Assembly (NCBI GenBank): GCA_963667205.1
Contig: OY762959.1
Location: 1,922,001-1,986,000, forward strand
DNA: 64,000 nucleotides
Origin: CF-162 sp963667205
GTDB taxonomy: Bacteria; Chloroflexota; Dehalococcoidia; SM23-28-2; RBG-16-64-32
Direction: 5' to 3'
Part shown: piece by piece, positions 26,609 to 35,033 of the stretch
How positions within the stretch are numbered: the first letter of the stretch is position 1
Layout of the letters: each line of letters opens with the position of its first letter
The notes under the pieces: model-generated
Told to the model about the DNA's origin: nothing
Databases searched by the model: none
Seen by the model: only the letters and a program-made list of their open reading frames with translations
Program-made: the position numbers and the translations under genes

Positions 26609-27070
26609 CTACAGCGAACGCAGGAGGTTCGCCGTCTCGACCGCCGTCTGCATGGCGTCCGCGCCCCGGCTGCCCTCGTCGCCGCCGGAGCGGGCGAGGG
26701 CCTGCTCGTCCGTGTCGCAGGTCAGCACGCCGAAGATGCAAGGCACGCCGGTATCGAGAGAGGCGCGCTGGATGCCGGACGCAGCTTCGCCGGATACGTA
26801 GAGGTGGTGGTCCGTCTCGTGGCGGATCACGCAGCCCAGGCAGACGATGGCGTCGAATTCGCCCGATTTGGCGAGCTTCTGGGCGACTACGGGCAGTTCG
26901 AATGAGCCGGACGCGCCGTAGACGGCGTGCTTGGTCACCCCCAGGCGCTCAGCCGCCTTCAACGCGCCCTCCAGCAGGCGCGACGTGATCTGCTCGTTGA
27001 AGCGCGCCACGACGACGGCGATGCGTAGCGCTGAACCGTCCCGATCCGGCTCCGGAATGTCGCTGCTCAA
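26609..27070 (-). CDS. ribH: 6,7-dimethyl-8-ribityllumazine synthase
   Basis: Penultimate riboflavin enzyme joining the aminouracil and dihydroxybutanone phosphate. A 153-residue lumazine-synthase fold with VVARFNEQIT, GASGSFELP, GVLTCDTDEQAL and a final NLLRSL helix. The phosphate/catalytic loop reads CVIRHETDHHLYV where most family members have RG.TxHxxYV. The catalytic histidine is kept but the glycine is replaced by His and the usual Pro/Thr by Asp. TTG start at 27068-27070; no ATG is available. No other rib genes are nearby. Confidence 0.87.
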   Translation of the reverse strand: MSSDIPEPDRDGSALRIAVVVARFNEQITSRLLEGALKAAERLGVTKHAVYGASGSFELPVVAQKLAKSGEFDAIVCLGCVIRHETDHHLYVSGEAASGIQRASLDTGVPCIFGVLTCDTDEQALARSGGDEGSRGADAMQTAVETANLLRSL

Positions 27071-27167
27071 GGTGGCGTCAGCGTAGCACAGGCGCGAACG
27101 GGCGGCCCGTACGAAACACTTTTCGCACGATTGCTGAATTTCGCCCGATGATCTGTGTAAACCTGCG

Positions 27168-27196
27168 TTGACACTCCGCAGCGGGATGTCTAGAAT
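27168..27196 (+). promoter_or_regulatory. Near-consensus promoter of the tetrapyrrole operon
   Basis: TTGACA (27168-27173), a 17-bp spacer, and TAGAAT (27191-27196) lie 56 nt before the start of the HTH gene that heads the operon. It is the best sigma-70-type promoter in the window. Confidence 0.8.
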
Positions 27197-27252
27197 CTTG
27201 CTCAGAACAGCGCCCCGCGCCGTTGATTCGTTAAATTTAGTGAGGTTCGCCC

Positions 27253-27933
27253 ATGAATGTTCGTTTTCGCGACGAAACTGAACCAGTTTCTCCCCGTTGG
27301 ATAACGCTCGGCCAGGCCTGCAAGCTGCTCGGTGTCAACGAATCGACGCTACGCCGCTGGGCCGACGCCGGCCACGTGCGCTCTTTTCGCACGCCCGGCG
27401 GCCACCGCCGCTTCTCCGAAGAGGACCTGCGGGTACTCATGTCCGGGCAGGTGCCCGCTGCACGAGAGCCGTATGACTCGATCGGCAACGTTGCGCTGAC
27501 GCGAATTCGCCGTCGTCTGCAGCGCTTGCGCGGCCAGAGCGCGCACTGGTACGCGGAACTCAACGAAGAGGAGCGCGAGAACCTGCGGCCCCTGGGGCGG
27601 CGTCTCGTGACACTGGTCTCGGAGTACCTCTCCGGCGGCGCCAACCGGCCGCACCTGATCGACGACGCGCGCGGCATAGCCCGTGAGTACGGGGCTCTCC
27701 TCGTACACGATGGCCTCAGCCTGCGCGACGCGGTCGAGGCGTTCACCTTCTTCCGCAAGATGCTGGACGAAGCGGCGATCGAAGAGGCGCAGAAGAGCGA
27801 TCTCACGGGGGACAAGGCGATCGAGCTCTGGGAGCTGCTGGCGAACCTGGGCGATCAAGTCCTCCTCTCCATCGCTGAGTCCTACGAAGAGGCTGAGATG
27901 GCCGCACCCACGGTCAAGGGCCGCCTCGCCTGA
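27253..27933 (+). CDS. MerR/BldC-type regulator heading the tetrapyrrole operon
   Basis: A 226-residue protein. Residues 16-60 form a winged helix: ITLGQACKLLGVNESTLRRW, then RSFRTPGGHRRFSEEDL, the hallmark of MerR/excisionase HTH proteins. The remaining 150 residues are a helical domain (RRRLQRLRGQSAHWY, then a GLSLRDAVEAFTFFRKML helix) that resembles the RsbR/RsbRD-like sensory helix bundles often attached to such HTHs in Chloroflexota. No heme-binding CP motif is evident. It is 3 nt upstream of precorrin-2 dehydrogenase and likely controls its own operon. ATG start; TTAGTGAGG upstream. Confidence 0.85.
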   Translation: MNVRFRDETEPVSPRWITLGQACKLLGVNESTLRRWADAGHVRSFRTPGGHRRFSEEDLRVLMSGQVPAAREPYDSIGNVALTRIRRRLQRLRGQSAHWYAELNEEERENLRPLGRRLVTLVSEYLSGGANRPHLIDDARGIAREYGALLVHDGLSLRDAVEAFTFFRKMLDEAAIEEAQKSDLTGDKAIELWELLANLGDQVLLSIAESYEEAEMAAPTVKGRLA

Positions 27934-27936
27934 TCG

Positions 27937-28617
27937 ATGCGCTACTACCCTGTGTTTCTCGACATCGCCGATAAGCCGGTGGTCGTCATCGGCGGCGGCA
28001 CCATCGCGGAGCAGAAGATCGGCGGCCTGCTGGACGCCGGTGCGAAGGTCACGATCGTCAGCCCGGAGTTGAACGAGACGCTGACGGACCTGCGTGATGC
28101 TGGCCGGCTCGCCCACATCGAGCGTGAGTACGAGGCCGGCGACATCGAGGGCTACGAGCTCGTGTTCGTCGCCACCGACAGCCGCGCCGAGAACGAGAAG
28201 GTCTGGCAAGAGGGCCGTGAGCGCCACATCTGGGTCAACGCCGTCGACGACATCCCCAACTGCGACTTCATCATGCCCGGCATCGTCCGCCAGGGCGACC
28301 TGACGCTCGCCATCTCGACCGCGGGCAAGAGCCCGGCGATAGCCCGCAAGGTGCGCGAAGACCTCGAGACGTTCCTCACCGAGGACGACTCGGCGCTGCT
28401 CGAACTCGCCGCCGAGGTGCGCAGCGAGACCCGCGGCCGCGGGATCGAGGTCGAGAGCTGCCCGCGCTGCCTGCGCGACAACCTCGACGTCTGGAACGCC
28501 GCACTCGATGGCATCGTCAAGAAGCTGATTCGCGACGGGAAGCGCGACGAGGCGAAGGAGCGCATGCTCAACCTCCTCCTCTCACCTTCCGGGCAGGCGG
28601 TGCCAGAACTCTCATGA
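27937..28617 (+). CDS. Precorrin-2 dehydrogenase / sirohydrochlorin ferrochelatase (CysG N-terminal type)
   Basis: A 226-residue Met8p/CysG-N protein. VVVIGGGTIAEQKI (16-29) is the NAD-binding loop. VNAVDDIPNCDFIMPG contains the catalytic aspartate, and ISTAGKSPAIARKVRE the C-terminal helical part. It oxidises precorrin-2 to sirohydrochlorin and may insert iron to give siroheme. An extra stretch CPRCLRDNLD near residues 172-181 carries a CxxC. Its TGA overlaps the hemA ATG (ATGA). Confidence 0.9.
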   Translation: MRYYPVFLDIADKPVVVIGGGTIAEQKIGGLLDAGAKVTIVSPELNETLTDLRDAGRLAHIEREYEAGDIEGYELVFVATDSRAENEKVWQEGRERHIWVNAVDDIPNCDFIMPGIVRQGDLTLAISTAGKSPAIARKVREDLETFLTEDDSALLELAAEVRSETRGRGIEVESCPRCLRDNLDVWNAALDGIVKKLIRDGKRDEAKERMLNLLLSPSGQAVPELS

Positions 28618-29903
28618 GCGAGAACCTGCTGGTCACCTGCGCCGGCTTGAACCATGTCACGTCGCCGATCGAGGAGCGCGAGACGCTGGCCTTCACCGGC
28701 GATGAGCTGCGGGAGCAGCTCGTCACGGTCGCCGCCGGCCTGGGCGGCGCGGTCCTGCTCTCCACCTGCAACCGCACGGAGCTCTACGCCACGGTGCCGG
28801 AAGGCAGGGGAGGCGATCTGATCCGCCTGCTGAACGACGCCAAGGGCGCGACCGTCAGCGACGAGCACTTCTACGTGCTCCAGCACGCCGCCGCCGTCAA
28901 CCACCTCTTCCGCGTCGCCGGCGGTATCGACTCCATGGTGCTGGGCGAGTCCCAGATCCTCGGCCAGGTGCGTGAGGCGATGTCTATCGCCACGGACGCC
29001 GCCACGCTCAACGGCACGCTCTCGCACCTCTTCCACTCCGCGATTCACGCCGGCAAGCGGGCCCGTTCGGAGACGAATATCGGCCGCCACGCAGTCTCGG
29101 TCGGCTCGGCAGCCGTCTCGCTCGCCCGCAAGTCGCTCGGCGACCTGACGGGGAAGACGGTCCTCGTCATCAGCGCCGGCAGCATGGGCAAACTATCGGC
29201 CCGTGCGCTGGCCCAGCAGACGCAGTCGCACATCATGGTCGCCAACCGCACGCAGGAACGCGCCGCAGCCCTGGCCGACCAGCTTGGCCCCGGCACGGAG
29301 GCGGTTGACTTCGATCACCTGCATGACGCTCTCGTCGCCTCCGATATTGTGATCAGCGGGACGAGCTCTGAGGGCTACGTCATCGGGCCGGACAACCTGC
29401 AGCCGGTGATGGAGAGCCGCGCCGGCCGCAGCCTCCTCTTCATCGACATCGCCGTCCCACGCGACGTCGACCCGTCCGTACGCGATATCTCCGGCGTCCA
29501 CCTCTGCGACATCGACGACATCGAGGCCGTCACGAACGAAGGCTGGAGTGGCCGCCGCGCGGAGGTCGAGAAGGTCGAGGCGATCATCGGCGAGGAGGTC
29601 TCCGCTTACGAGGAGTGGTGGAGTTCGCTCGATGTCGTGCCCGTGATCTCTGCCCTGCGCGAACGCGCCGAGGAGATCCGCCAGCGCGAGATCAAGCGCA
29701 CGCTCGCGAAGATGGATCTCGACGACGGCGACCGTGAACGCATCGAGGCGATGACGGCGGCGATCGTCAAGAAGATGCTTGACCGGCCGATCGCCCGCCT
29801 CAAAGACGGCGCCGACAAGGGGCTGTACATGGAAGCGCTGGAAGACCTCTTCGACGTCCATCCTTCGGGCTCGCGGCCGCGCAACCCCGCTGGCGGCCAC
29901 TAG
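28614..29903 (+). CDS. hemA: Glutamyl-tRNA reductase
   Basis: First enzyme of the C5 tetrapyrrole route: glutamyl-tRNA to glutamate-1-semialdehyde with NADPH. At 429 residues it is of normal length. STCNRTE contains the nucleophile Cys52, GESQILGQV is the signature after it, and a Rossmann domain (VLVISAGSMGKLSARAL) precedes the long dimerisation helix. The partner hemL (semialdehyde aminomutase) is not in this window. The ATG overlaps the upstream gene; hemC follows 15 nt later. Confidence 0.96.
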   Translation: MSENLLVTCAGLNHVTSPIEERETLAFTGDELREQLVTVAAGLGGAVLLSTCNRTELYATVPEGRGGDLIRLLNDAKGATVSDEHFYVLQHAAAVNHLFRVAGGIDSMVLGESQILGQVREAMSIATDAATLNGTLSHLFHSAIHAGKRARSETNIGRHAVSVGSAAVSLARKSLGDLTGKTVLVISAGSMGKLSARALAQQTQSHIMVANRTQERAAALADQLGPGTEAVDFDHLHDALVASDIVISGTSSEGYVIGPDNLQPVMESRAGRSLLFIDIAVPRDVDPSVRDISGVHLCDIDDIEAVTNEGWSGRRAEVEKVEAIIGEEVSAYEEWWSSLDVVPVISALRERAEEIRQREIKRTLAKMDLDDGDRERIEAMTAAIVKKMLDRPIARLKDGADKGLYMEALEDLFDVHPSGSRPRNPAGGH

Positions 29904-29918
29904 AGGGCGGTCCCGGTT

Positions 29919-30869
29919 GTGTCCGCCCTCAGCTACACGATAGGCACCCGCGGCTCCCGGCTCGCCACTCGCCAGGCGGAGATCGCGCTTGAGGCTCTTT
30001 CCACCGCTCATCCTGGCGCCGCCTTTGGCACCCGCACGATCACCACGTCCGGCGACCGCTCTCAGCAGTCGCTCGCCGAGATCGGCGGACGAGGCGTCTT
30101 CGTGATCGAGATCGAACGCGCGCTGCTCGACGGTGAGATCGACCTCGCCGTGCACAGCCTCAAGGACCTGCCGAGCGCTGAGACCGACGGCCTGACGATC
30201 GCCGCTGTCCTCCCGCGCGAGGACCCGCGGGACGCCCTCATTTCGCGCGACGGTTCACCGCTCGCGGCGCTGGCCTCGGGCGCTGGGATCGGCACCGGCA
30301 GCCCCCGTAGAGCCGCCCAGCTCATCGCTCTTCGCGCCGACCTCGAAGTGCGCGACATCCGGGGCAACGTCGACACGCGAATTCGCAAGACCGAAGACGG
30401 CGAGTACGACGGCGTCGTGCTCGCAGCGGCCGGTCTCGCGCGCCTCGGCTGGCTGGGACGGGCCTCCCAGGTCTTCGAGCCGGAGGAGATGCTGCCGGCC
30501 GTCGGACAGGGCGCGCTCGCCGTTCAGGTGCGGTCGGAGAACGGCGAATTGCAGGGTCTCGTCGGCGCTGTCGACGACCGAACGACGCGCGTCGCCGTTA
30601 CGGCCGAGCGGGCGTTCGAGCGCCGGCTGGGTGGTGGCTGCCACGCTGCGATCGCCGCCTACGGCACCGTCGGATACGGGCCGTCGCCGGAGCGCGCACC
30701 GCTACGCCTGCGGGGCCTCGTCGGCGGTGAGGGCCGACTGCTGCGAGGCGAGATGAAGGGCCACGCCGGCGAGGCCGATTCCCTGGGCGTCCGGCTCGCC
30801 GAGTACTTGATCGCGCAGGGCGCCGAGGCGCTGCTGGCCGACGGACCCGCAGAGGAGACGACCGCTTGA
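29919..30869 (+). CDS. hemC: Hydroxymethylbilane synthase
   Basis: Joins four porphobilinogens to hydroxymethylbilane. A 316-residue protein with GTRGSRLATRQ at the N-terminus, HSLKDLP with catalytic Asp83, and GGGCH with Cys241, the attachment site of the dipyrromethane cofactor. GTG start after GAGGGCGG. Its TGA overlaps the next start as TTGA. Confidence 0.96.
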   Translation: MSALSYTIGTRGSRLATRQAEIALEALSTAHPGAAFGTRTITTSGDRSQQSLAEIGGRGVFVIEIERALLDGEIDLAVHSLKDLPSAETDGLTIAAVLPREDPRDALISRDGSPLAALASGAGIGTGSPRRAAQLIALRADLEVRDIRGNVDTRIRKTEDGEYDGVVLAAAGLARLGWLGRASQVFEPEEMLPAVGQGALAVQVRSENGELQGLVGAVDDRTTRVAVTAERAFERRLGGGCHAAIAAYGTVGYGPSPERAPLRLRGLVGGEGRLLRGEMKGHAGEADSLGVRLAEYLIAQGAEALLADGPAEETTA

Positions 30870-32452
30870 GCGAGGGCATCGTCTATCTCGTCGGCGCCGG
30901 GCCGGGCGATCCGGGCCTCATCACGGTCGCCGGCCTCGATCGCCTTCGAGAGGCCGACGTCATCGTCTACGATCGCCTCGTAAGCGATCGCCTGCTCGAT
31001 CACGCCCGCTCCGACGCCGAGCTGATCTACGTCGGCAAGATACCGGCGGACGTTGAAGGGGCGACCGGCGCTCCGCACGACCAGGACGCGATCAGCCAAA
31101 CTCTCGTCGAGAAGGCGCGCGAGGGCAGGCGCGTCGTCCGGCTCAAGGGCGGCGATCCGTTCGTCTTCGGCCGCGGCGGAGAGGAGGCCGAAGCGCTGCG
31201 CGCCGCGGGCATCCCGTTCGAGGTCGTGCCCGGCGTGACCTCAGCCGTTGCCGTGCCGGCCTACGCGGGAATCCCGGTCACTCACCGTGGCGTCGCCGCC
31301 AGCTTCGCAGTCATCACCGGTCATGAGGAGCCGGGCAAGCCCGAATCCGCTATCGACTGGCCGCACCTCGCGACGGCTGCTGACACGCTCGTCTTCCTGA
31401 TGGGCGTGAAGAACCTGCCGGAGATCGTCGCCAACCTTGTCGCCAACGGCCGCGATGAGACGACGCCCGCCGCCGTCATCCGCTGGGGCACGACGCCCGA
31501 GCAGAGCACCGTCGCCGGCACGCTCGCCGACATCGCCGAGCGCGTCGCCGAAGCGGGCCTGACGCCGCCAGCGATCACCGTCGTCGGCGAAGTCGTGCGC
31601 CTGCACGAGACGCTCTCCTGGTTCGTCCAGGCGGGCGGCCGTCCGGGCGATTCGCGCCCCCTGTTCGGCAAGCGCGTCCTCATCACGCGAACGAGGCGGC
31701 AGGCGAGCAACTTGGCGCGCCTGCTCGCCGCGCAGGGCGCGATCCCGGTGGAGCTGCCGGCGATCGAGATCGAGCGGGTGGAGGACACGGCGCCGCTCGC
31801 CGCTGCCATCGACCGCCTGCGCGATGGCGGCTACGCCTGGTGCGGCTTCACGAGCGCCAACGCCGTCGAGCAGACCTTTGAGCACCTCGCCGGGCGCGGC
31901 CTCGACGCTCGCGCACTGTTCGGCACGGGCGTCTTCGCGATCGGACCGGCAACGGCCGAGGCGCTGCGCTCGCACGGTATCGCTCCAGACATCGTCCCGA
32001 ATGAGTACGTCGCCGAGGCGGTCGTCGAAGCGATGCGACCGCACGTTAGCGCGGGCGACGGCGTGCTCTTGCCGCGGGCTGAGTCCGCCCGCGCCGAGCT
32101 TGTGACGGGCCTCGAATCGCTGGGCGCGAACGTTGACGAGATCGTGGTGTACCGCGCCGCCGTTCCGTCCGACCCCGACCCGGAGGCGCTGGCCGCCATC
32201 CGCGAAGGCCGCATCGACGTCGTGACGTTCACTTCGTCGTCCACCGTGCGCAACCTGATCGCCATCCTCGGCCCCGCCGCCGCCGTCCTCAAGGGCGAAC
32301 CGCGCCCGCTGATCGCCTGCATCGGCCCGATCACGGCCGAGACGGCGCGCGAAAACGGCCTCGCCGTCGACGTAATGGCGTCGGAGTACACTGTTGAAGG
32401 CCTCGTCGAGGCGCTTGTAGCGCACCTGACAGGGCAGGAAGTGATCTCATGA
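30866..32452 (+). CDS. cobA-hemD: Fused uroporphyrinogen-III C-methyltransferase / uroporphyrinogen-III synthase
   Basis: A 528-residue bifunctional protein. Residues 1-250 are a SUMT: VGAGPGDPGL, VRLKGGDPFVFGRGGEE and VVPGVTSA bind SAM and substrate. Residues 265-528 are a HemD-type synthase (VLITRTRRQASNLA, FTSANAVE, VVTFTSSSTVRNL). Together they cyclise hydroxymethylbilane and methylate uroporphyrinogen III to precorrin-2, which the dehydrogenase encoded upstream can use. TTG start overlapping the hemC TGA, with GAGGAG upstream. Confidence 0.95.
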   Translation: MSEGIVYLVGAGPGDPGLITVAGLDRLREADVIVYDRLVSDRLLDHARSDAELIYVGKIPADVEGATGAPHDQDAISQTLVEKAREGRRVVRLKGGDPFVFGRGGEEAEALRAAGIPFEVVPGVTSAVAVPAYAGIPVTHRGVAASFAVITGHEEPGKPESAIDWPHLATAADTLVFLMGVKNLPEIVANLVANGRDETTPAAVIRWGTTPEQSTVAGTLADIAERVAEAGLTPPAITVVGEVVRLHETLSWFVQAGGRPGDSRPLFGKRVLITRTRRQASNLARLLAAQGAIPVELPAIEIERVEDTAPLAAAIDRLRDGGYAWCGFTSANAVEQTFEHLAGRGLDARALFGTGVFAIGPATAEALRSHGIAPDIVPNEYVAEAVVEAMRPHVSAGDGVLLPRAESARAELVTGLESLGANVDEIVVYRAAVPSDPDPEALAAIREGRIDVVTFTSSSTVRNLIAILGPAAAVLKGEPRPLIACIGPITAETARENGLAVDVMASEYTVEGLVEALVAHLTGQEVIS

Positions 32453-33438
32453 CCACCACGCGCGCGACCGAAACCTTTCGGCGCTTCCGGCGGCTGCGCT
32501 CCAGCGAGGCGATGCGCTCGTTCGTGCGGGAGACGCGGCTGTCACCGGCGGAGTTCGTCTACCCACTGTTCGTCACGCCCGGCGAGGGCGTGCGCACGGA
32601 GATCGCCTCGATGCCCGGCCAGTTCCACCTCTCGATCGACCAGGCCGTTCGCGAGGCCGAAGAGGTCGTCTCGCTCGGCCTCGGTGGGGTGATCATCTTC
32701 GGGCTGCCGTCTGCCAAGGACGAGGCCGGCTCAGAGGCTTACGACCCCGACGGCATCGTCCAGCAGGCCGTCCGCGCGCTCAAGGCCGCGCAGCCGGGCC
32801 TGCTCGTGATCACCGACGTCTGCCTCTGCGAGTACACCTCGCACGGCCACTGCGGGTTCGTCCTCGACGATGGCAGCGTCGATAACGACCGCACGATCGA
32901 GCTTGTGGCGCAGACCGCCGTCTCGCACGCCGCGGCCGGCGCTGACTTCGTCGCTCCGTCCGACATGATGGACGGCCGCGTCGCCGCCGTCCGCTCGGCG
33001 CTCGACCGTTCCGGCTTCGAGTCGACGCCGATCATGGCCTACGCCGCCAAGCAGGCGTCGGCGTTCTACGGGCCGTTCCGCGTCGCTGCCGAGTCGGCGC
33101 CTCAGTTCGGTGATCGCCGTGGCTACCAGATGGACCCGGCGAACAGCCGCGAGGCGATGCGCGAGATCGAAGCCGACATCGAGGAGGGCGCCGACATCGT
33201 CATCGTGAAGCCGGCGCTGACGAACCTCGACCTGATCGCCCGCGCCCGCGAGCGCTTCGACCTGCCGCTGGCTGCTTACAACGTCAGCGGCGAGTACGCG
33301 ATGCTGAAGGCCGCGGTCGCCGCCGGCTACCTGGAGGAGGAGCGCGCCACGCTGGAGCTTTTGACGGGCATCAAGCGCGCCGGTGCCGACGTCATCCTCA
33401 CCTACCACGCCAAAGAAGCCGCGCGCTGGCTGGCGTAG
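32449..33438 (+). CDS. hemB: Porphobilinogen synthase (delta-aminolevulinate dehydratase)
   Basis: Condenses two 5-aminolevulinates. A 329-residue protein. Schiff-base lysines are Lys201 (AYAAKQASAFYGPFR) and Lys254 (IVKPAL). The metal-binding loop DVCLCEYTSHGHC (Cys125, 127, 135) is of the cysteine-rich, zinc-dependent class. ATG overlaps the upstream TGA (ATGA). It is the last gene of the operon; a palindromic element and a hairpin follow. Confidence 0.96.
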   Translation: MTTTRATETFRRFRRLRSSEAMRSFVRETRLSPAEFVYPLFVTPGEGVRTEIASMPGQFHLSIDQAVREAEEVVSLGLGGVIIFGLPSAKDEAGSEAYDPDGIVQQAVRALKAAQPGLLVITDVCLCEYTSHGHCGFVLDDGSVDNDRTIELVAQTAVSHAAAGADFVAPSDMMDGRVAAVRSALDRSGFESTPIMAYAAKQASAFYGPFRVAAESAPQFGDRRGYQMDPANSREAMREIEADIEEGADIVIVKPALTNLDLIARARERFDLPLAAYNVSGEYAMLKAAVAAGYLEEERATLELLTGIKRAGADVILTYHAKEAARWLA

Positions 33439-33450
33439 GGTAGGCGCGTA

Positions 33451-33536
33451 GCTGTCAACGGATCACTAACGGATAAACCGATTCGGCGTGGCAGCGTGTC
33501 CAATCCGCTTATCCGGTCCCCGAATCCGTTGACAGC
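33451..33536. repeat. Palindromic intergenic element, copy 1
   Basis: An 86-nt imperfect inverted repeat. The left arm begins GCTGTCAACGGAT and continues with AACGGATAAACCGATT; the right arm ends ATCCGTTGACAGC after CAATCCGCTTATCCG. The arms pair along almost their full length with small internal loops. A closely related element lies at 49357-49441. Both sit between convergent genes (here hemB and acyl-CoA dehydrogenase), so it may work as a bidirectional terminator or a REP-like mobile element. Confidence 0.85.
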
Positions 33537-33557
33537 CCTCATCTCTGGATAGCGGAA

Positions 33558-33581
33558 CGGGCGCGACTTTCGCCGCGCCCG
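33558..33581. terminator. Hairpin between hemB and acyl-CoA dehydrogenase
   Basis: CGGGCGCG (33558-33565) pairs with CGCGCCCG (33574-33581) around an 8-nt loop. There is no long T-run on either side, so it may be a Rho-assisted or bidirectional end for both convergent transcripts. Confidence 0.5.
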
Positions 33582-33609
33582 CTCGGGCCTCCTTCTGGCC
33601 GCGTGATAG

Positions 33610-34873
33610 CTACTTGATGTGGATGCCCGAGATCGCGCGGGAGATCACCAGGCGCTGGATCTCAGACGTGCCTTCGAAGATCGTATAGATCTTGGCGTCG
33701 CGGTGCCAGCGCTCCACGGGGTTGTCGCGCACGTAGCCCATGCCGCCCAGGATCTGGATCGCCTCGTCGGTGACCCTGACCGCGGTCTCGCCTGCGAACA
33801 GCTTCGACATCGAGCCCTCGCCCGCTGTGAACGGCTGGCCCGTTTTGCCCATCCAGGCGGCGCGCCACACCAACAGCCGGGAAGCGTCGATGGCAGTCTT
33901 CATGTCGGCGAGCTTGAAGGCGATCGCCTGGTTCTCGATGATCGCGCGCCCGAACTGGACACGCTCTTTGGCGTAGTCGAGCGCGAACTCGTACGCGGCG
34001 CGCGCCACACCCACTGCCTGTGCGCCGACGGCCGGCCGCGATGCTTCGAACGTGGCCATCGCCGCCTGCGACTTCGAACTCTTGCCCTCGCGCGCGGGCA
34101 AGGCGGGCGTCCAGCTTCTCCTTGCCGCCCAGCAGGCAGCTGCCTGGCACAGTGCAGTCGTCCAGCACGACCTCGGCGGTGTGGCTGGCGCGGATGCCGT
34201 GCTTCAGGTACTTCTGTCCCTGGCTGATACCCTTCGTCCCCGGCGGGATCACGAACGCGGCGTGGCCGCGTGATCCCAGTCTAGGCTCGACTGAGACGAC
34301 GAGGATGTGCACGTCGGCGATACCGCCGTTGGTGATCCATGACTTCGTGCCGTTCAGGGTCCACTCGTCCTTGGCCTCGTTGTAGACTGCCCGCGACTTC
34401 AGCGAGCTGAAGTCGGAGCCGGCGTCCGCCTCGCTGACGCCGAACGCGCCTAGCTGGATCTTCTCGGGAGTGCCGAAGCATTGCGGAACCCACTCGACGA
34501 CCTGCTCCATCGTGCCGCTGGCGACGATGCCCGCAACCGCGAGGCTGGAGCCGAAGAGCGAGAGGCCGATACCGGCGTCGCCCCAGGTGATCTCCTCGTT
34601 GACGATCGGCATCATCAAGCCGGTAGGGTCGGCGAACGAGTTCTGCACGAACTCCCAGGAGTAGATCCCGACCTTGGCCGCCTCTTCGATGATCGGCCAC
34701 GGTGTTTCTTCTCGCTCGTCCCACTCGTGGGCGGCGGGGCGGATCACGTCCTTCGCGAAGTCGTGGACCCACTTCTGCATCTGGCGCTGCTCGTCGTTCA
34801 GCTCCATAGAGAACGTGACTGCGGGTGCCGTTGATGCCGTCGCGGCCGCCGCTTCAGCTTCTGTCTGCACCAT
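33610..34873 (-). pseudogene. Acyl-CoA dehydrogenase, frameshifted
   Basis: An FAD-dependent alpha,beta-dehydrogenase of acyl-CoAs. The first reading frame (from ATG 34871-34873, with GGAGGT at 5 nt) runs through FGVSEADAGSDFSSL and WITNGGIADV (FAD-contacting blocks) to a GC-repeat at 34089-34098. There one extra base shifts it. The second frame resumes at EGKSSKSQAAM and runs through ERVQFGRAI, QILGGMGYVRDNPVERWHRD and IFEGTSEIQ with the catalytic glutamate, to the stop at 33610. All family motifs are present when the frames are joined. The shift in CGCGCGCG may be an assembly error. Confidence 0.88.
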
Positions 34874-34937
34874 GAACTACCTCCGGGGTTAGTTGGGGAG
34901 AGGGAATCGTGCTTTGCTGACCGTTTCGTCCCCCGAA

Positions 34938-34967
34938 ATCGTAGGTTAGCGGTCGCTAAGTTGACAA
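34938..34967 (-). promoter_or_regulatory. Promoter with palindromic operator, acyl-CoA dehydrogenase
   Basis: Minus-strand TTGTCA (34962-34967) and TACGAT (34938-34943) are 18 bp apart. The spacer contains the perfect palindrome TTAGCGGTCGCTAA (34946-34959). Its size and position are typical of TetR-family repressors of lipid genes, but no TetR gene is in this window. Confidence 0.65.
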
Positions 34968-35033
34968 GACCAGAAGAATACTTCAATGGCGAATGCAGAA
35001 CCCGACTTCTGTCATCAGGCGCGGGTTAGTGCG

